64,000 nt of DNA from Flavobacterium enshiense (GCF_022836875.1 NZ_CP090376.1:3187290-3251289); one strand, 5' to 3'; positions 1 through 7,725 are shown, counted from the stretch's first letter. Notes: generated by a model from the sequence alone, not told the origin. Made by a program: numbers and translations.

Positions 1-191
1 AAAAAACAGAAAAGAGTCCTCTTGAAATTGCAAAAAACGTATTGGCCCTGCTTAAAAACTCGCCTTTATCCTCAAGAGAAATCGAAAATTCACTGGAATT
101 AAGCACAGAGGAAACTATCTTTGCACTTCAGCTTTTGTTGGAAAACAACAAAGTAAAAATCAATAATCAAAACCAATACATTAGTCTATAA
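1..191 (+). CDS. C-terminal end of a gene, probably RecQ-family helicase (partial)
   Basis: The window opens inside a plus-strand reading frame that runs without a stop from base 3 to the TAA at 189-191. It encodes about 62 residues ending in QNQYISL. The tail is rich in Leu, Glu and Asn, with a pattern (SREIENSLELSTEETIFALQ) that would suit a helical or winged-helix accessory domain. The stop overlaps the fmt start by one base (TAATG), so the two genes are probably cotranscribed. From memory of Flavobacterium gene order a recQ helicase precedes fmt, and I propose that here. No catalytic motif is visible in the fragment, so the name is an inference. Confidence 0.5.
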   Translation, partial: KTEKSPLEIAKNVLALLKNSPLSSREIENSLELSTEETIFALQLLLENNKVKINNQNQYISL

Positions 192-1138
192 TGGAAAAGT
201 TACGCATTGTTTTTATGGGAACTCCCGAGTTTGCCGTAGGAATCCTTGACACTATATATAAGAACAATTATGAAATCGTTGGTGTGATCACCGCTGCAGA
301 CAAACCGGCGGGTCGCGGACAAAAGATCAAATATTCGGCGGTAAAAGAATACTCTTTGGAGCACAACCTTCATTTGTTGCAGCCTACCAACCTGAAAGAC
401 GAAACTTTTTTAGAAGAATTGCGAAGCCTTAACGCAAATCTTCAGATTGTTGTTGCTTTCAGAATGTTGCCTGAAGTAGTTTGGCGCATGCCTAAATTCG
501 GAACCTTTAACCTTCACGCTTCTCTATTACCGGAATACCGCGGAGCAGCACCTATTAACTGGGCAATTATCAACGGAGAAATCAAAACCGGAGTGACCAC
601 GTTTTTCATAGACGATAAAATCGATACCGGAGCGATGATTCTAAGCGATGAAGTTACCATTGGCGAAAATGAATCGGCAGGTGAATTGCATGACCGCTTA
701 ATGGCATTGGGAAGCGGGACCGTTTTAAAGACATTATCCCTTATCGAGCAAGGAAACGTTACAACTACAATTCAGTCCACCAGTGATGACATAAAAACGG
801 CTTATAAGCTTAATAAAGACAATTGCAAGATCGATTTCAGTAAAGACGGAAGCGAAATTCACAACCTGGTGCGTGGCTTGAGTCCGTATCCGGCAGCCTG
901 GTGTTATATTAAAGACAACGATCAGGAGTGGAATGTAAAAATTTACGAAACCTCTTTCATGAAAGACGCTCATCAACATGAGCAAGGAAAGGTGCTTTCA
1001 ACTAAAAAAGAATTGAAAATCGCAGTAAGAGGAGGTTATCTAAATATTCACAGTTTACAGTTTCCGGGAAAGAAAAGAATGCAGACACACGAACTTTTAA
1101 ACGGAATTTCGTTCAGTGAAAATGCTATAGCGCTGTAG
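191..1138 (+). CDS. fmt: Methionyl-tRNA formyltransferase
   Basis: 315 residues, the usual length for Fmt, which transfers a formyl group from 10-formyl-tetrahydrofolate to initiator Met-tRNA in the cytoplasm. The N-terminal Rossmann-like domain begins with LRIVFMGTPEFAVGIL. The folate-binding and catalytic block is at about residues 105-150: FNLHASLLPEYRGAAPI contains N107 and H109, and D145 lies in DKIDTGAMI; these match the Asn-His-Asp triad of the formyltransferase family. Residues from about 205 on form the C-terminal tRNA-binding domain. The start codon overlaps the upstream stop by one base, which supports this start and translational coupling. Confidence 0.97.
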   Translation: MEKLRIVFMGTPEFAVGILDTIYKNNYEIVGVITAADKPAGRGQKIKYSAVKEYSLEHNLHLLQPTNLKDETFLEELRSLNANLQIVVAFRMLPEVVWRMPKFGTFNLHASLLPEYRGAAPINWAIINGEIKTGVTTFFIDDKIDTGAMILSDEVTIGENESAGELHDRLMALGSGTVLKTLSLIEQGNVTTTIQSTSDDIKTAYKLNKDNCKIDFSKDGSEIHNLVRGLSPYPAAWCYIKDNDQEWNVKIYETSFMKDAHQHEQGKVLSTKKELKIAVRGGYLNIHSLQFPGKKRMQTHELLNGISFSENAIAL

Positions 1139-1251
1139 CCCCAGTAAACACTAAGACTCCCGAAATTTCGAAAAAAACAAGTAAGTTTATTAACAATAAA
1201 CCTGAGTTATCAACATTTTAAGCAAAAAACTTGTAAAAAACCGAAAAACAC

Positions 1252-1281
1252 TTGCGTAATCCGGAAATTCATATAAATTTG
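1252..1281 (+). promoter_or_regulatory. Bacteroidetes-type promoter for the HU gene
   Basis: TTG at 1252-1254, then exactly 19 bases, then TAAATTTG at 1274-1281. This is a full match to the Bacteroidetes primary sigma consensus (TTG, about 19 bases, TAnnTTTG). Transcription would start near 1287, giving a leader of about 40 bases before the HU start codon. Confidence 0.8.
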
Positions 1282-1324
1282 TAGGACAATAATTAATTTA
1301 ATCAAACCATTAATAACTATTCTT

Positions 1325-1603
1325 ATGAACAAATCAGAATTAATCGATGCAATTGCTGCTGATGCAGGTATCACTAAAGCAGCTGCTAAATTGGCTTTAG
1401 AATCTTTCTTAAACAACGTAGAAGGAACTTTAACAAAAGGCGGAAGAGTATCATTAGTAGGTTTCGGATCTTGGTCAGTATCACAAAGAGCAGCAAGAGA
1501 AGGAAGAAACCCTCAAACTGGAAAAACTATCAAAATTGCTGCTAAAAATGTAGTAAAATTCAAGGCAGGAGCTGAGTTAGAAGGTTCTTTGAACAAAAAA
1601 TAG
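1325..1603 (+). CDS. HU-family DNA-binding protein
   Basis: 92 residues, the standard size of HU/IHF subunits, which dimerise and bend chromosomal DNA. The N-terminal helices (MNKSELIDAIAADAGITKAA) are followed by VGFGSWSVSQRAAREG and the DNA-binding arm GRNPQTGKTIKIAAKNVVKF, with the conserved Asn-Pro at the arm tip. It is a monocistronic unit with its own strong promoter (1252-1281) and a hairpin terminator directly after the stop, fitting a highly expressed nucleoid protein. IHF-type function cannot be excluded by eye, but the sequence is HU-like. Confidence 0.96.
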   Translation: MNKSELIDAIAADAGITKAAAKLALESFLNNVEGTLTKGGRVSLVGFGSWSVSQRAAREGRNPQTGKTIKIAAKNVVKFKAGAELEGSLNKK

Positions 1604-1620
1604 TTTACCACTACAAATAC

Positions 1621-1645
1621 AGCCCCGATTAAATCGGGGCTTTTT
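1621..1645 (+). terminator. Rho-independent terminator of the HU gene
   Basis: AGCCCCGATT and AATCGGGGCT form a GC-rich hairpin with a minimal loop, followed by five T. It lies 18 bases after the HU stop codon. Confidence 0.85.
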
Positions 1646-1713
1646 ACTTTTAAACGATTTATTTTGCTGCGATACGTATTTTTTCCTAATTTTAAATATA
1701 AACTTGCAGGAAG

Positions 1714-2274
1714 ATGATATCAGTTAAGCCAAAAAAAGGAAATTTGCTTGTAGCGGAACCTTCAATTATCGGAGATTTATCATTTAACAGATCCGTGGTC
1801 CTACTAGCCGACCACAATGCAGAGGGATCTGTTGGGTTCATTTTGAACAAGCCCTTACAGTACACCATCCATGATTTAATTCCTGAAATTAATGCCAATT
1901 TCAAAATTTATAATGGTGGCCCTGTAGAACAAGACAACTTGTATTTTATTCACAACATTCCCGAACTGATACCAAATAGCATAGAAATCTCTAACGGTAT
2001 CTATTGGGGAGGCGATTTTGAACACACTAAAAACCTTATCAACGAAGGAAAAATTAAAAGAACCAACATTCGCTTCTTTTTGGGTTACACCGGATGGGAA
2101 TCACACCAATTGGAAGACGAATTAGAAGAAAACTCCTGGATTGTATCTAAAAACAGTTATCAAAACAAAATTATCGGAAAATCTACTACTCACTTCTGGA
2201 AAGAAAAGATGATGGAACAAGGCGGCGAATACCTTATCTGGTCTAACGCACCCGAAAACCCGATCTTAAACTAA
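1714..2274 (+). CDS. YqgE/AlgH family protein (UPF0301)
   Basis: 186 residues. The N-terminus KPKKGNLLVAEPSIIGD followed by FNRSVVLLADHNAEGSVGFILNKPL is the signature of the YqgE/AlgH (UPF0301) family, and GYTGWESHQLEDELEENSW is its second conserved block. Members are cytoplasmic proteins of about this length with a solved fold; the biochemical role is not established, although the family has been linked to transcriptional regulation (AlgH). The gene converges on the next gene, with the two stop codons overlapping by four bases, so there is no room for a separate terminator. Confidence 0.92.
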   Translation: MISVKPKKGNLLVAEPSIIGDLSFNRSVVLLADHNAEGSVGFILNKPLQYTIHDLIPEINANFKIYNGGPVEQDNLYFIHNIPELIPNSIEISNGIYWGGDFEHTKNLINEGKIKRTNIRFFLGYTGWESHQLEDELEENSWIVSKNSYQNKIIGKSTTHFWKEKMMEQGGEYLIWSNAPENPILN

Positions 2275-3110
2275 GCCAAACGAACCTGAGCATTCAGTTT
2301 CTTCAATAATTCGGAAGCAAAATCCGTTTTGTACTCTTTTTTGCGGTATTTAGTAATCGGCTGGATACCTTTGATAACGTTAGTCAGAAACAATTCATCG
2401 GCTTTTTGCAAATCAAAGGGAGAAATTGATTCTTCCACAACCTCTAACCCTTCCATTTTTTTAGCGATTGCCAAAATCTGTTTACGCATTACACCATTTA
2501 AACAGCCGTCCAAAATAGGAGGCGTAACCAATTTATTGCCCATAAGCATGAACAAATTACTCTGAAGCCCTTCTACTACATTCTTTTCGTCATTCATCAA
2601 CAAGCAGTTATCATAACCGTTTTCATGCGCGAAAACACTTCCGGTAATCTGCACCAGCCTGTTATTGCTCTTGATAGTAGAAAGTAACTGTTTAGTAACG
2701 TAAAAATCCTTAAACAATTCCACTTCATAAGCAGTTCCATCAAAGGAATACAAAGCTGCTTCAAGCGGCTCTGCAGTAACAATAAATTCAACATCATTAG
2801 TGGTTGGCAGATAAAACCCACCTGATTTTCGAAAAACAGAAAATCTCACACGGATTGACTGAACGCCATCCAATTGACGAACCAAATTTAAAATTTGCTC
2901 ATCAAAATATTCCATGGTAAAATTCATTGGAATTTCCATTCGCACAATACGCATTGACGCCATCAACCTAAAGTAATGATCTTCTAAAAACAAAACCCTA
3001 GCATCCAACACTTTAACAGTTTCAAAAACAGAATCCCCATAAAGAAAACCTCTGTTTTGCTGCAATGCAACCCCTGAATCATCCACTAATGAACCGTTAT
3101 AATTTACCAT
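2271..3110 (-). CDS. Class IV aminotransferase (PabC/IlvE/D-amino-acid transaminase fold)
   Basis: 279 residues of a PLP-dependent class IV aminotransferase. The N-terminal GFLYGDSVFETVKV block, the lysine in LLSTIKSNNRLVQ (about residue 147, the expected Schiff-base position) and the C-terminal ADELFLTNVIKGIQPI block are the family landmarks. Its size and the Glu in VVEGLQSNLFML fit either 4-amino-4-deoxychorismate lyase (folate pathway, PabC) or a small branched-chain or D-amino-acid transaminase, and sequence reading alone does not decide. The start lies only a few bases after a hairpin with a T-run (3114-3135), so initiation is from a very short, structured leader. Confidence 0.85.
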   Translation of the reverse strand: MVNYNGSLVDDSGVALQQNRGFLYGDSVFETVKVLDARVLFLEDHYFRLMASMRIVRMEIPMNFTMEYFDEQILNLVRQLDGVQSIRVRFSVFRKSGGFYLPTTNDVEFIVTAEPLEAALYSFDGTAYEVELFKDFYVTKQLLSTIKSNNRLVQITGSVFAHENGYDNCLLMNDEKNVVEGLQSNLFMLMGNKLVTPPILDGCLNGVMRKQILAIAKKMEGLEVVEESISPFDLQKADELFLTNVIKGIQPITKYRKKEYKTDFASELLKKLNAQVRLA

Positions 3111-3113
3111 AAA

Positions 3114-3135
3114 AAACCCCCGATTTAATCGAGGG
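3114..3135 (-). terminator. Hairpin with T-run between the START-like gene and the aminotransferase gene
   Basis: On the minus strand CCCTCGATT and AATCGGGGG form a hairpin with one G-U pair, followed by six T that end at the ATG of the aminotransferase. It looks like the terminator of the START-like gene (stop at 3162). A TATATTTG element (minus strand, 3143-3136) lies directly upstream, so the same hairpin may also form the leader of the aminotransferase transcript. Confidence 0.6.
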
Positions 3136-3161
3136 CAAATATAGTTTATAAAAATGACTTT

Positions 3162-3554
3162 TTAAGCGGAACCTATAACATGTTTTAAATCGGAAATCTG
3201 ATTTTCCCAAAGCATTTTAGCTTCCGACAAATCTCGTTCTTCTGCAAAATCTACAATCATCAAAGAAACATCTTTGGTAATCTCATCTTCCAGTATTCGT
3301 AATTCAAAATAATAATCACCATCTTTATTATCCTCATCAATCCAGCGAAACTTAACTTTCTCTCCTGTTTTTTTGGAAGCTAGTCGGGCTTTTTCCTCTG
3401 AATCGTTCCAGATGAACGTAAAAAACTCTCCACGAGAATTCACGTTATCCGCAAACCACTCCGATAGTCCGGAAGGCGTTGAGATATACTGATATAATAA
3501 TTGGGGCGATGACATGATGGGGAACTCTAATTCGTATCTTATTTTACCTTCCAT
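3162..3554 (-). CDS. START-like / SRPBCC domain protein
   Basis: 130 residues forming a single small domain. MSSPQLLYQYISTPSGLSEWFADNV is the characteristic opening of the AHSA1/START-like (SRPBCC) fold, a helix-grip hydrophobic pocket. Proteins of this size annotated as START-like are common in Flavobacteriia next to aminotransferase and YqgE genes; the ligand is unknown. No signal peptide or membrane segment is visible, so it is presumably cytoplasmic. It is the last minus-strand chromosomal gene before the tRNA that serves as the island attachment site. Confidence 0.8.
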   Translation of the reverse strand: MEGKIRYELEFPIMSSPQLLYQYISTPSGLSEWFADNVNSRGEFFTFIWNDSEEKARLASKKTGEKVKFRWIDEDNKDGDYYFELRILEDEITKDVSLMIVDFAEERDLSEAKMLWENQISDLKHVIGSA

Positions 3555-3638
3555 ATTCGTATTAAATTTTCTGAAATATATAGCATTTAACTTAATAAAA
3601 AAAAGAAAAAAGAAAAAAATATTTTTTTTGAATTTTAT

Positions 3639-3668
3639 TTGGAAGCTATGATTTTAGTCTTATATTTG
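3639..3668 (+). promoter_or_regulatory. Bacteroidetes-type promoter of the tRNA gene
   Basis: TTG at 3639-3641, exactly 19 bases, then TATATTTG at 3661-3668. The predicted start near 3675 is about 30 bases upstream of the tRNA 5' end at 3704. Confidence 0.75.
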
Positions 3669-3703
3669 CACCCGCATTCAGCAAGGATGTAAACCGAAAA
3701 AAT

Positions 3704-3777
3704 GGCGAGGTAGCTCAGTCGGTTAGAGCGCAGGATTCATAACCCTGAGGTCACGGGTTCAACTCCCGTCTTCGCTA
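3704..3777 (+). tRNA. tRNA with anticodon CAU (probably elongator Met)
   Basis: 74 bases fold into a cloverleaf. Acceptor strand GGCGAGG pairs with CTTCGCT (two G-U pairs), the D-arm contains GCTC/GAGC, the anticodon loop TTCATAA carries CAT at 3738-3740, and the T-arm is ACGGG-TTCAACT-CCCGT. A3777 is the discriminator and CCA is not encoded. CAU anticodons can be initiator Met, elongator Met or lysidine-modified Ile2; the arms look most like elongator Met. The 3' half, from 3735, is repeated at 33563-33606, so this copy is a hybrid of chromosomal 5' half and island-borne 3' half. Confidence 0.93.
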
Positions 3778-3778
3778 C
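3735..3778 (+). repeat. attL-like 44-bp direct repeat (left island end) within the tRNA
   Basis: The 44 bases from the anticodon loop to just past the tRNA 3' end are identical to 33563-33606. Integration into the 3' half of a tRNA with restoration of the gene is the usual outcome for tyrosine-recombinase islands, and the integrase gene begins about 135 bases inside this repeat. Confidence 0.92.
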
Positions 3779-3799
3779 AAGAACAATTCTTTTAAAATC

Positions 3800-3831
3800 A
3801 GCGGATTAGTGCACACTAATCCGCTTTTTTT
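3800..3831 (+). terminator. Island-borne terminator after the tRNA
   Basis: AGCGGATTAGT and ACTAATCCGCT form an 11-bp stem followed by seven T. It lies inside the island, 22 bases after the tRNA end, and would terminate the reconstituted tRNA transcript. The T-run touches the first possible ATG of the integrase frame, arguing that the real integrase start is further downstream. Confidence 0.85.
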
Positions 3832-3861
3832 ATGTCTACATTTTCGCTACTTTTACAATCA

Positions 3862-3904
3862 GTACACGATTCGGCACACGAAATGGTACACAAACGGGTA
3901 CAGA
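3862..3904 (+). repeat. Left array of four heptamers at 12-bp period (putative integrase arm sites)
   Basis: GTACACG at 3862, GCACACG at 3874, GTACACA at 3886 and GTACAGA at 3898: four related heptamers in the same orientation, each starting exactly 12 bases after the previous one. The array starts 83 bases inside the att repeat. A matching array of three lies at 33473-33503. The arrangement is what arm-type sites of a tyrosine recombinase or its directionality factor look like. Confidence 0.75.
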
Positions 3905-3912
3905 TTCTAACC

Positions 3913-5247
3913 ATGAAGAAAAATTATTCGGAACCTAAAATATATACCGGAGGCGTGGAAATCTCACAATGGAACAAACTTTCCCACGCCGAACAACAGA
4001 CCGCACTTTCCAAAAGCTGGTACATCTATTACAGTTTCAGAAATAAGGAAACCGGAAAATTGGAGCGCTTACCTAACATTAAAGGCGAAGCCAACAAATA
4101 CAAAACCAAACAGGAGCGGTATGAATATTTAAGTATTCTTAAGGATACCTTACTGAATATGCTTGAAAAAGGATATACTCCCTACGAGGAGAATGATTTC
4201 AGTCTTGAGCATAATCCCAAAACAACCGTTCCTACTGAGGTCATTCTGGAAGTAAAAAAGCCTGTCGCAAAGAAACCTATCGTAAAAAAAGAAATAGAAA
4301 AAGGAGTAGAACCGATAACCAAACCCGTAGAAGTTGTAAAAAGTGAACCGGAAAATACATCCATGACTCTTAAACAAGCTTTTGAATTTGCTTTAAAAAT
4401 TAAAGCAGCTTCTTTAGGACAAATTTCATTTCAAAATTTCCACAGCAGGATACGTCGCTTTCAGTATTGGACAGATGAGAATCAGCCCATCACATCACTT
4501 ACCAAGAAAACGGTGATGGAATATCTCAACGAAATACTTGAAAGCTCCAGTCCCCGAAACCGTAACAACTCCAGAACTGATTTAAGTTCGCTCTTTCAGG
4601 TTTTGGAGGACAATGAAATCATTCCGGTAAACTTCATTAAAAAAATAAATGTAATCAAGACCAAGGCGGAGCGAAACAAAACTTACACTCCGGAAATGCA
4701 AACTAAGATATTCGAGCATTTAGAGAAACACGATCCATTATTATTGCTATACATCAAATTTTTGTGTTACAATTTCCTCAGACCTGTAGAAGTATGCCGC
4801 TTGAAAATTGAAGATATCGATGTTACCAGCAAAATTTTGACCGTTAGAGCCAAAAATAAGCTTGTAAAAACAAAAATCATACCTGACATCCTTTTTCAGG
4901 AATTACCCGATTTAAAGCAGTTTAAAAAGACAAATTATCTTTTTACACCTGATGGCATTGGTCAGCCATGGCATGCCGATGAAAACAACCGCCGGGACAA
5001 TTTCTCAAAACGCTTCAAAAAAGTGGTCAAAGAACATTTTGATTTAAACGAAGATTACGGGCTATACAGTTTCCGACACACGTTTATCACCAAACTGTAC
5101 CGTGAATTACGCAAGAGCTTCTCCCCTTTTGAAACTAAAAGCAGAATGATGTTGATTACAGGTCACTCTACCATGTCGGCTTTGGAAGAATATTTAAGGG
5201 ATATTGATGCCGAGATTCCGGAGGATTACTCTGATTTATTGAGGTAA
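3913..5247 (+). CDS. Tyrosine recombinase / island integrase
   Basis: The frame is open from 3832 (471 residues), but I choose the ATG at 3913 (444 residues, MKKNYSEPKIY) because the upstream part coincides with a terminator T-run and the arm-type repeats. A Lys/Pro-rich linker separates the N-terminus from a SAM-like core-binding domain (FQNFHSRIRRFQYWTDENQ). The C-terminal catalytic domain has the first Arg in FLRPVEVCRLK, a YSFRHTF box (family HxxR motif with Tyr replacing His), the ITGHSTMSALEEYL box, and the nucleophile Tyr in EEYL (Tyr454 counted from 3832). It lies next to the tRNA att site and should catalyse integration and excision. Its 3' end is duplicated at 7490-7610. Confidence 0.92.
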   Translation: MKKNYSEPKIYTGGVEISQWNKLSHAEQQTALSKSWYIYYSFRNKETGKLERLPNIKGEANKYKTKQERYEYLSILKDTLLNMLEKGYTPYEENDFSLEHNPKTTVPTEVILEVKKPVAKKPIVKKEIEKGVEPITKPVEVVKSEPENTSMTLKQAFEFALKIKAASLGQISFQNFHSRIRRFQYWTDENQPITSLTKKTVMEYLNEILESSSPRNRNNSRTDLSSLFQVLEDNEIIPVNFIKKINVIKTKAERNKTYTPEMQTKIFEHLEKHDPLLLLYIKFLCYNFLRPVEVCRLKIEDIDVTSKILTVRAKNKLVKTKIIPDILFQELPDLKQFKKTNYLFTPDGIGQPWHADENNRRDNFSKRFKKVVKEHFDLNEDYGLYSFRHTFITKLYRELRKSFSPFETKSRMMLITGHSTMSALEEYLRDIDAEIPEDYSDLLR

Positions 5248-5455
5248 ATATCGAGCAAGAAGAATTCAAATCAAACAGAGAGAAAACATCTTTGATAAGG
5301 TACTAAGGCATCTTTCTTTTTACTATGCCTATTGTGCAAATTTAGACAACCAACTAAACCGGCAAATTCAACTATTTCGTTTATGCCGCCCATATATATA
5401 TTTTAGGAATTCTGTCCAGATTCGTGAATTTATATCTACCAAAAATTATTTGAAT

Positions 5456-6607
5456 TCAACTTTTGTAATCCACTAACTCACGTTCTAACTTTATTCGTTT
5501 TTTTTCTCCCCTTTCTCCGGTAATACAATAAAAATCAAGTAATGTTTCACCAACGGCTTCTTTAATTTTTTTGTTGATTCTTGATAATATAATGTTAGCA
5601 TCATTTTCTGATGGATTAACAAGGAGTTCAATAGCTTTTTGAAGTGTTTCTCGATTTGACTGATTGCAAAAATGAGCGTATAATTGTTTCAATTCTTCCT
5701 TATGATCCTGTAATTCATTTAAATTCATGCCATCACTATGCTTTAAAAACAATAGATACAGTGCTTTTTCTTTCGGATTCAATCTTAATTCCAGTCCACC
5801 TAAATCGGTAAAAAAAATCTTTTTTGTATAACCTTTTATTTCTAATCTGCTGGGTTGACGGAATAGTTTGGATCTACCTCTAAAAGTCATGGTCTCTCGG
5901 ATTCCATCCAAAATTTCAAAAAACTGTCTAGTGTACAATTTAGGTATATCTCTTTCAATAAGGTGATTCATGCAGCTATCGCATACATCGGCAGTTCTCA
6001 TTTTTAAAATAATTTGAGACTTGTCCTGGCAAAAATCCATTATACACCCTTTTGGTGTTTTGTGAATATTATCCATTATTGCTTCGTTTGTAGGAAACAT
6101 AAAATGTCGCATACTCCAAACGATCACTTCATAGGCAATTGGAAAACGAATATCAATGGATGAACCAAAATAATGTTGCCAATTCGATGTCTGCACAAAA
6201 CAATTTTTCATTGAAGGAGAAATGCCTCCGAACCAATTTGGCTTATTGCCAACATCAGTAAGCAATACAACAACGTCATTTTCAGATATTCTTTTTTGCT
6301 TTCTATACTTATCACATTCTACAAACAATTGTTCCCAGGTTTTAACAACTTCTTTATGTGGAAAAACAATTCGTTTCCACATTCTTTCAATGTTGGGCGA
6401 ATTTTCAGAAAGAAAATCAACCTCTTTTAACTTTTCAAAATCTTCTTTGGTCCCCCATTCAACTTCTTCACCATTTGGATCGTATTGTAGTATTTCCTCT
6501 TCACATTCGAGAAAATTAATTGGACCACGGAATTGCTGCAATAAATACAGCACATTCCGATAGGTCTCTTCTTTTAGTTCAGGCGATCGTAATAAATGTA
6601 TATTCAT
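5456..6607 (-). CDS. Unknown Cys-containing protein, partner of the VWA protein
   Basis: 383 residues, not recognised with confidence. A hydrophobic strand (DVVVLLTDVG, about 111-120) is followed by NWFGGISPSMKNCFVQTS, a helix (IAYEVIVWSMRHFMF, about 157-171) and a Cys cluster, GCIMDFC then ADVCDSCMNHL, with Cys at 188, 193, 209 and 212 that could bind zinc. The C-terminal third (LNPKEKALYLLFLKHSDGM and following) reads like a winged-helix module. There is no signal peptide. It is the second gene of a pair with the VWA protein 23 bases upstream, and the pair is enclosed by repeats of the integrase 3' end. I infer a defence-type cargo module; no enzymatic activity can be named. Confidence 0.7.
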   Translation of the reverse strand: MNIHLLRSPELKEETYRNVLYLLQQFRGPINFLECEEEILQYDPNGEEVEWGTKEDFEKLKEVDFLSENSPNIERMWKRIVFPHKEVVKTWEQLFVECDKYRKQKRISENDVVVLLTDVGNKPNWFGGISPSMKNCFVQTSNWQHYFGSSIDIRFPIAYEVIVWSMRHFMFPTNEAIMDNIHKTPKGCIMDFCQDKSQIILKMRTADVCDSCMNHLIERDIPKLYTRQFFEILDGIRETMTFRGRSKLFRQPSRLEIKGYTKKIFFTDLGGLELRLNPKEKALYLLFLKHSDGMNLNELQDHKEELKQLYAHFCNQSNRETLQKAIELLVNPSENDANIILSRINKKIKEAVGETLLDFYCITGERGEKKRIKLERELVDYKS

Positions 6608-6630
6608 ATTTTAAAAATATCAAATATTTA

Positions 6631-7287
6631 TTATTTTCTGCGGTCCTTTTTAATAATAAAATCTAAAAAATCTTTTTTTGTTATACCGGCTGCTTTGCTC
6701 TCGGAATAATAACGCATCCCATTACTTATTTCATTCATCATTTCTCCCATATCACCTTTGTTAAATGACACTACATTTTCTTCTCGGATATTTAACATTT
6801 TTGAGGTATGAATTGCATCAATATCTGCGCCCAGGAATGTAAACGTCCATTTTTCCGTTTGTTCTAATGTTTTAATGGTGTTTGCAATGTTGTGATATGT
6901 AAATTCCCTACTTGCATTTTCCATACCGTCCGTCAGAATAACCATTATCACACTCATTTCATTATTCACAATTTGAGTTTCATTAGTTATTCTAATCTTG
7001 TTGATTGACTCTCCAATTGCATCTAGGAGTGCAGTACATCCACTAGGAATATACATTGCAGAGGTCAGCCTTTCAAAAGCACTAATGTTTACATGTGAAA
7101 AAATATGGTCCACATCATCATCAAATATAGTTAGCGAGATTTCAAATTTCTGTTCCGGAAACTCCCTTTGTAACTGTTTGATAGTTTCTAACTGTTTATT
7201 GAAACCTGCTATAGTCGTTTCTCTGCAATTGTTCATAGAACCGCTTTTGTCTAATACAAAATGGTAAAGCGTTTTTTTGTTTTTCAT
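6631..7287 (-). CDS. Stand-alone VWA (von Willebrand A) domain protein
   Basis: 218 residues made almost entirely of one VWA domain. The MIDAS metal site is complete: LDKSGSM (D13, S15, S17), the Thr in PSGCTALLDA (T85) and the Asp in ILTDGMENAS (D120). It has no signal peptide or membrane helix, so it is a cytoplasmic metal-dependent protein-binding module rather than a surface adhesin. It is cotranscribed with the unknown 383-residue gene just downstream. Small cytoplasmic VWA proteins of the TerY/YfbK type occur in stress and defence clusters, where they act as adaptors; that role here is inferred from location only. A TAAATTTG element lies upstream. Confidence 0.88.
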   Translation of the reverse strand: MKNKKTLYHFVLDKSGSMNNCRETTIAGFNKQLETIKQLQREFPEQKFEISLTIFDDDVDHIFSHVNISAFERLTSAMYIPSGCTALLDAIGESINKIRITNETQIVNNEMSVIMVILTDGMENASREFTYHNIANTIKTLEQTEKWTFTFLGADIDAIHTSKMLNIREENVVSFNKGDMGEMMNEISNGMRYYSESKAAGITKKDFLDFIIKKDRRK

Positions 7288-7315
7288 AATCTTTAATTTT
7301 TAAATATTTATGAAA

Positions 7316-7323
7316 CAAATTTA
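7316..7323 (-). promoter_or_regulatory. -7-like element upstream of the VWA gene
   Basis: Minus-strand TAAATTTG, matching TAnnTTTG, ends 28 bases before the VWA start codon. No TTG is found at the ideal 19-base distance, so the promoter is partial or weak. Confidence 0.45.
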
Positions 7324-7489
7324 GAGCGTTGATTCAGGAGAACGAATTCTTTGCAACCTTGCAATGTTGATTGTAATGAGTCATGCAAAAAAATATAGAC
7401 TAGATAGAAAAAAAATAATTGTAAGTAGTAATATTATTGCTCAATAATAAAAGCCTGTTTACTCTGTGAACTATTCTTTCCTTCTCCCC

Positions 7490-7610
7490 TTTTGGAACCA
7501 AAAGCAGAATGATGCTGATTACAGGTCACTCGACGATGTCGGCTTTGGAAGAATATTTAAGAGATATTGATGCCGAGATTCCTGAGGATTACTCTGATTT
7601 ATTGAGGTAA
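7490..7610 (+). pseudogene. Duplicate 3' end of the integrase gene (remnant)
   Basis: This stretch encodes FSPFGTKSRMMLITGHS and continues through the catalytic-Tyr box to the same ending (EDYSDLLR, stop) as the integrase that ends at 5247. The two copies differ by only a few, mostly silent, bases over about 120 bp. Similarity continues past the stop to about 7686, matching 5248-5322. No 5' part of the gene is present. The intervening 7288-7489 is AT-rich and holds nothing else I recognise. The remnant sits between the VWA cargo and brxL. Confidence 0.9.
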
Positions 7611-7725
7611 GTAGCGAACAAGATGAATTCACCCCAAACAGAGGTGAAAATATCTTTGATAAGTTATTAAGTCCTCTTTCTTTTAACCTATTTCAAAAAG
7701 TATCAGATTATTTAACTTTATGTCT

